Origin: Leptospira_A sp046736045
GTDB taxonomy: Bacteria; Spirochaetota; Leptospiria; Leptospirales; Leptospiraceae
Direction: 5' to 3'
Length of the DNA stretch: 64,000 nucleotides
Assembly: GCF_046736045.1 (NCBI RefSeq)
Contig: NZ_CP177133.1
Coordinates: 62,001-126,000 of the forward strand
Positions 61,952-64,000 of the stretch are shown piece after piece. Both the position numbers and the translations under genes were made by a program. The stretch's first letter is position 1. Each line of letters opens with the position of its first letter. The notes under the pieces were generated by a model. That model made no database searches and had not been told where the DNA came from. It saw only the letters and a program-made list of their open reading frames with translations.

Positions 61952-63346
61952 ATGATCACATTGGAATTGATTTTAGGCTCATCCGTCACGTTGGCCGTTT
62001 TTCTCTATTTTAGCATTCGAAAGTCAAATTTGGTCAAAGAAGAAAGCAGCTATTTGCTTGCCGACAGAAAGACAAGCTTACTTCCGTTAGTTGCCACATT
62101 GGTGATGACCGAATTCAATCCTTCAACCCTTCTCGCTTTTTCAGGCGCAGGTTATTTCGCAGGAGTGTGGGCTTTAAGTTTGCCATTTGTATTTCTAGTA
62201 GGTCTTGGGTTTTATACCGTGAGCGTTGCGAAAAAATGGAAGGAATGGGACGGTTATTCGGTAGCGGAAGTTTTTGAAAAAAAATATGGAACCGGGATGG
62301 GAAAACTAGCAAGTGTTTTGCTGATCTTGGCAATGATGGGATTTAGTGCTACCTATGTGAAATCACTGGGTCTTATTTTTGGCGGTTTTTTCCTCAATCC
62401 GAATCCTTGGATTCTGAATACGTCTTTGGTTGTTTTAATTCTTGTTTGGAATCTTTGGGGAGGACTGGTATCTATCATTCGTACGGATCTGGTTAGTTTT
62501 TTCGCTGTTATCATTTTGTTGCCGATCCTTTTGATTTATCCGTTTATATATTTCGATCTAAATATAAATTTATTCTTAAGCACAGTTAGTATCGAAGACG
62601 GCAGGAAGATTTTACCTCCTGGTTTTATATTATCACTGATTCTGATTACCATGTTCACTTATATCGCAGCACCCTGGTACGGTCAGAAAATTTTTTCCGC
62701 TGCCTCACCCGCAGTAGCGAAAAAAGCAGTGGGAATCAGTTCTGCAATTGTATTTTTGTTTTATTCTCTTCCGTTACTCGCAGTCATCTCTCTGAAAGCT
62801 GCGGGTCAGATTTTACCCGCAGGCCAGGAAGGAGTTCCTTTTATCATTCAAAATTTTTTCCCCGATATCGCAAAGGGATTTGCTTATATAGTTTTGTTTG
62901 CCATCGGTGCCACTACCTTGTCGGGAGTTTGGAGTGCGCAAACCACAATGTTCATCGGTGATTTTTTAGGAAAAGAAAAAAAGGAAAAATCGAATAAGTC
63001 GAGAGCCGTCTTACTTACATTAGGTTTTTCAATTGTTTCTCTTTTTCTTTCCAATCTATTGGTAGATTCGATCTTAAATCAACTGATTCTGGCAAATATC
63101 CCCGTATTTGCTTTGAGTTTTTCCCTATTGGCCGGATTTTATTGGGACAAAGCCTCGAAACCGGGAGCGTATCTCTCTGCCTTAATTGGAGTTAGTTGGG
63201 GATCATTTACATATTTCCATTTCGGACAAGCTGAGAATTATACTTTTTACTGGGCAGTCATCGGACTCCCGCTTGTATTCGGATCGGGAGTATTCTTTAG
63301 TTTGATTTTTCCGGATTCAAACCGGATAACTTCTGTTAAAAAATAG
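61952..63346 (+). CDS. Sodium:solute symporter (SSS family)
   Basis: The 464-residue protein has ~12-13 membrane segments. N-terminal features are SSYLLADRKTSLLPLVATLVMTEFNPSTLLAFSGAGYFAG and later DGYSVAEVFEKKYG and WNLWGGLVSIIRTDLVSF, typical of the SSF family (PutP/PanF-like). It couples Na+ influx to solute uptake; the substrate cannot be deduced. It overlaps no gene and may be co-transcribed with the phosphatidyltransferase. It is convergent with the esterase gene (23-bp gap). Confidence 0.85.
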   Translation: MITLELILGSSVTLAVFLYFSIRKSNLVKEESSYLLADRKTSLLPLVATLVMTEFNPSTLLAFSGAGYFAGVWALSLPFVFLVGLGFYTVSVAKKWKEWDGYSVAEVFEKKYGTGMGKLASVLLILAMMGFSATYVKSLGLIFGGFFLNPNPWILNTSLVVLILVWNLWGGLVSIIRTDLVSFFAVIILLPILLIYPFIYFDLNINLFLSTVSIEDGRKILPPGFILSLILITMFTYIAAPWYGQKIFSAASPAVAKKAVGISSAIVFLFYSLPLLAVISLKAAGQILPAGQEGVPFIIQNFFPDIAKGFAYIVLFAIGATTLSGVWSAQTTMFIGDFLGKEKKEKSNKSRAVLLTLGFSIVSLFLSNLLVDSILNQLILANIPVFALSFSLLAGFYWDKASKPGAYLSALIGVSWGSFTYFHFGQAENYTFYWAVIGLPLVFGSGVFFSLIFPDSNRITSVKK

Positions 63347-63369
63347 ATTACGTCTGTTAATTTCTTAGA

Positions 63370-64000
63370 TCAAGACAAACTATTCAGATAACGACTCATT
63401 CCTTGGATGGCAACTTGAGGGATTTCATGCCCTCCGAGAAACCCGATAAATTCACCCAATAGACCTGCGTCTCTTAATAATTTTTCCAATCGTTTCGCGT
63501 TTTTAAAACCCAAAACAGGATCGGATTCTCCATGTGTTTGGAAAAAGCGAAGATTTGATTTTTTAGGTGCCATACTCTCCCAAATGTCTTCTTTGATCAA
63601 TGTACCGGAAAGAAGCATCAAACCGTGAGGAGTCGGCTCATTCACCAAACTAATATCAGTTGCAAGCATCGCACCTTGGGAAAACCCGCCTAAGATCAGT
63701 TGATTCCAGGGAACTCCTGAAGCCTGGATCATAAGAAGTGCCGCTTGTCTTGCCACGTCCAAACCTTCCGGATTGCGATGGGTAAAATAATGTGTGTCTT
63801 TGTTTTGCATGGCTTGCTGCAATGCCTGCATATCAATGGGAAACCAAGCCCTTCCGTCATAACCGGGCATGATAGGTATCTTTAAATGACCTTGCGGAAA
63901 AATCCAATTGAACTTTTGATCCGTTACCAAAACTTCATGAATCGGATAAAGATCAAACGCACTTGCACCGTAACCGTGAAACAAAATAATAGTAGGAGCA
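63370..64000 (-). CDS. Phospholipase/carboxylesterase-type alpha/beta hydrolase, 5' end outside the window
   Basis: The frame runs off the right edge; the start is not in the window (residues before LFHGYGAS read PTII, so a TTG at 63984 is not the real start). An oxyanion-hole motif FHGYGAS is followed by nucleophile motif GGFSQGAML, Asp in THGESDPVLG and His in FLGGHEIP, giving a full catalytic triad of the YpfH/EST-lyso-phospholipase family. It hydrolyses small esters or lysophospholipids. Confidence 0.88.
   Translation of the reverse strand, partial: APTIILFHGYGASAFDLYPIHEVLVTDQKFNWIFPQGHLKIPIMPGYDGRAWFPIDMQALQQAMQNKDTHYFTHRNPEGLDVARQAALLMIQASGVPWNQLILGGFSQGAMLATDISLVNEPTPHGLMLLSGTLIKEDIWESMAPKKSNLRFFQTHGESDPVLGFKNAKRLEKLLRDAGLLGEFIGFLGGHEIPQVAIQGMSRYLNSLS

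Overview
The window looks like chromosomal DNA of a spirochaete of the genus Leptospira, probably a saprophytic or environmental lineage. The strongest evidence is the 4204-residue gene at 32197-44811. It has the architecture of the very large proteins known only from leptospires: an N-terminal membrane segment, long Trp/Glu/Lys-rich alpha-helical stretches and a Gly-rich beta tail. Relaxed lipoboxes, a moderate G+C content, many overlapping TTG/GTG/ATG starts and an SGNH-like protein of the leptospiral DUF1574 type fit the same picture. No rRNA, tRNA or CRISPR array was found.

Layout. 1-2829: an SGNH-like envelope protein and a polytopic glycosyltransferase-like protein. 2821-5804: an HtrA-type protease and a catalytically dead paralogue, translationally coupled. 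5803-15637: ordinary cell physiology. This includes a membrane protein with an anti-sigma-type ATPase domain, apt, htpX, an overlapping set of a CapD-like nucleotide-sugar dehydratase, an SspB-like ClpXP adaptor and an NCS2 permease, a STAS plus zinc-ribbon protein, and hrpB. 15795-16705: a DUF1772 protein and a small lipoprotein. 16892-31479: an RND efflux region in two convergent arms. The plus arm has a lipoprotein, a TolC-like channel and a periplasmic adaptor. The minus arm is an almost gapless series of two TPR lipoproteins, a SurA-N-like lipoprotein, two Ig-like lipoproteins and two RND permeases.

31731-45547 is the most interesting part. A small secreted protein overlaps the start of the giant gene. 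The last ~250 residues of the giant protein carry what looks like an alpha/beta-hydrolase (class-3-lipase-like) domain with a candidate triad Ser4072, Asp4121 and His4187. Ten bases downstream lies an A+T-rich lipoprotein gene. I interpret this as a surface-delivered polymorphic toxin with a lipase warhead and its cognate lipoprotein immunity protein. 45548-48332 is mobile-element debris: imperfect direct repeats, a frameshifted DDE transposase, an N-terminally truncated Rpn/PD-(D/E)XK protein and a fragment of a second transposase.

48333-64000 returns to core genes: a PIG-L deacetylase, a HAMP protein, FecR plus an ECF sigma factor, sthA, a Cus-like Cu/Ag efflux operon headed by a Cys/His-rich lipoprotein, a 1-Cys peroxiredoxin divergent from it, an OsmC protein, a DUF547 protein, a CDP-alcohol phosphatidyltransferase, an SSS-family sodium symporter and, cut by the window edge, an esterase.
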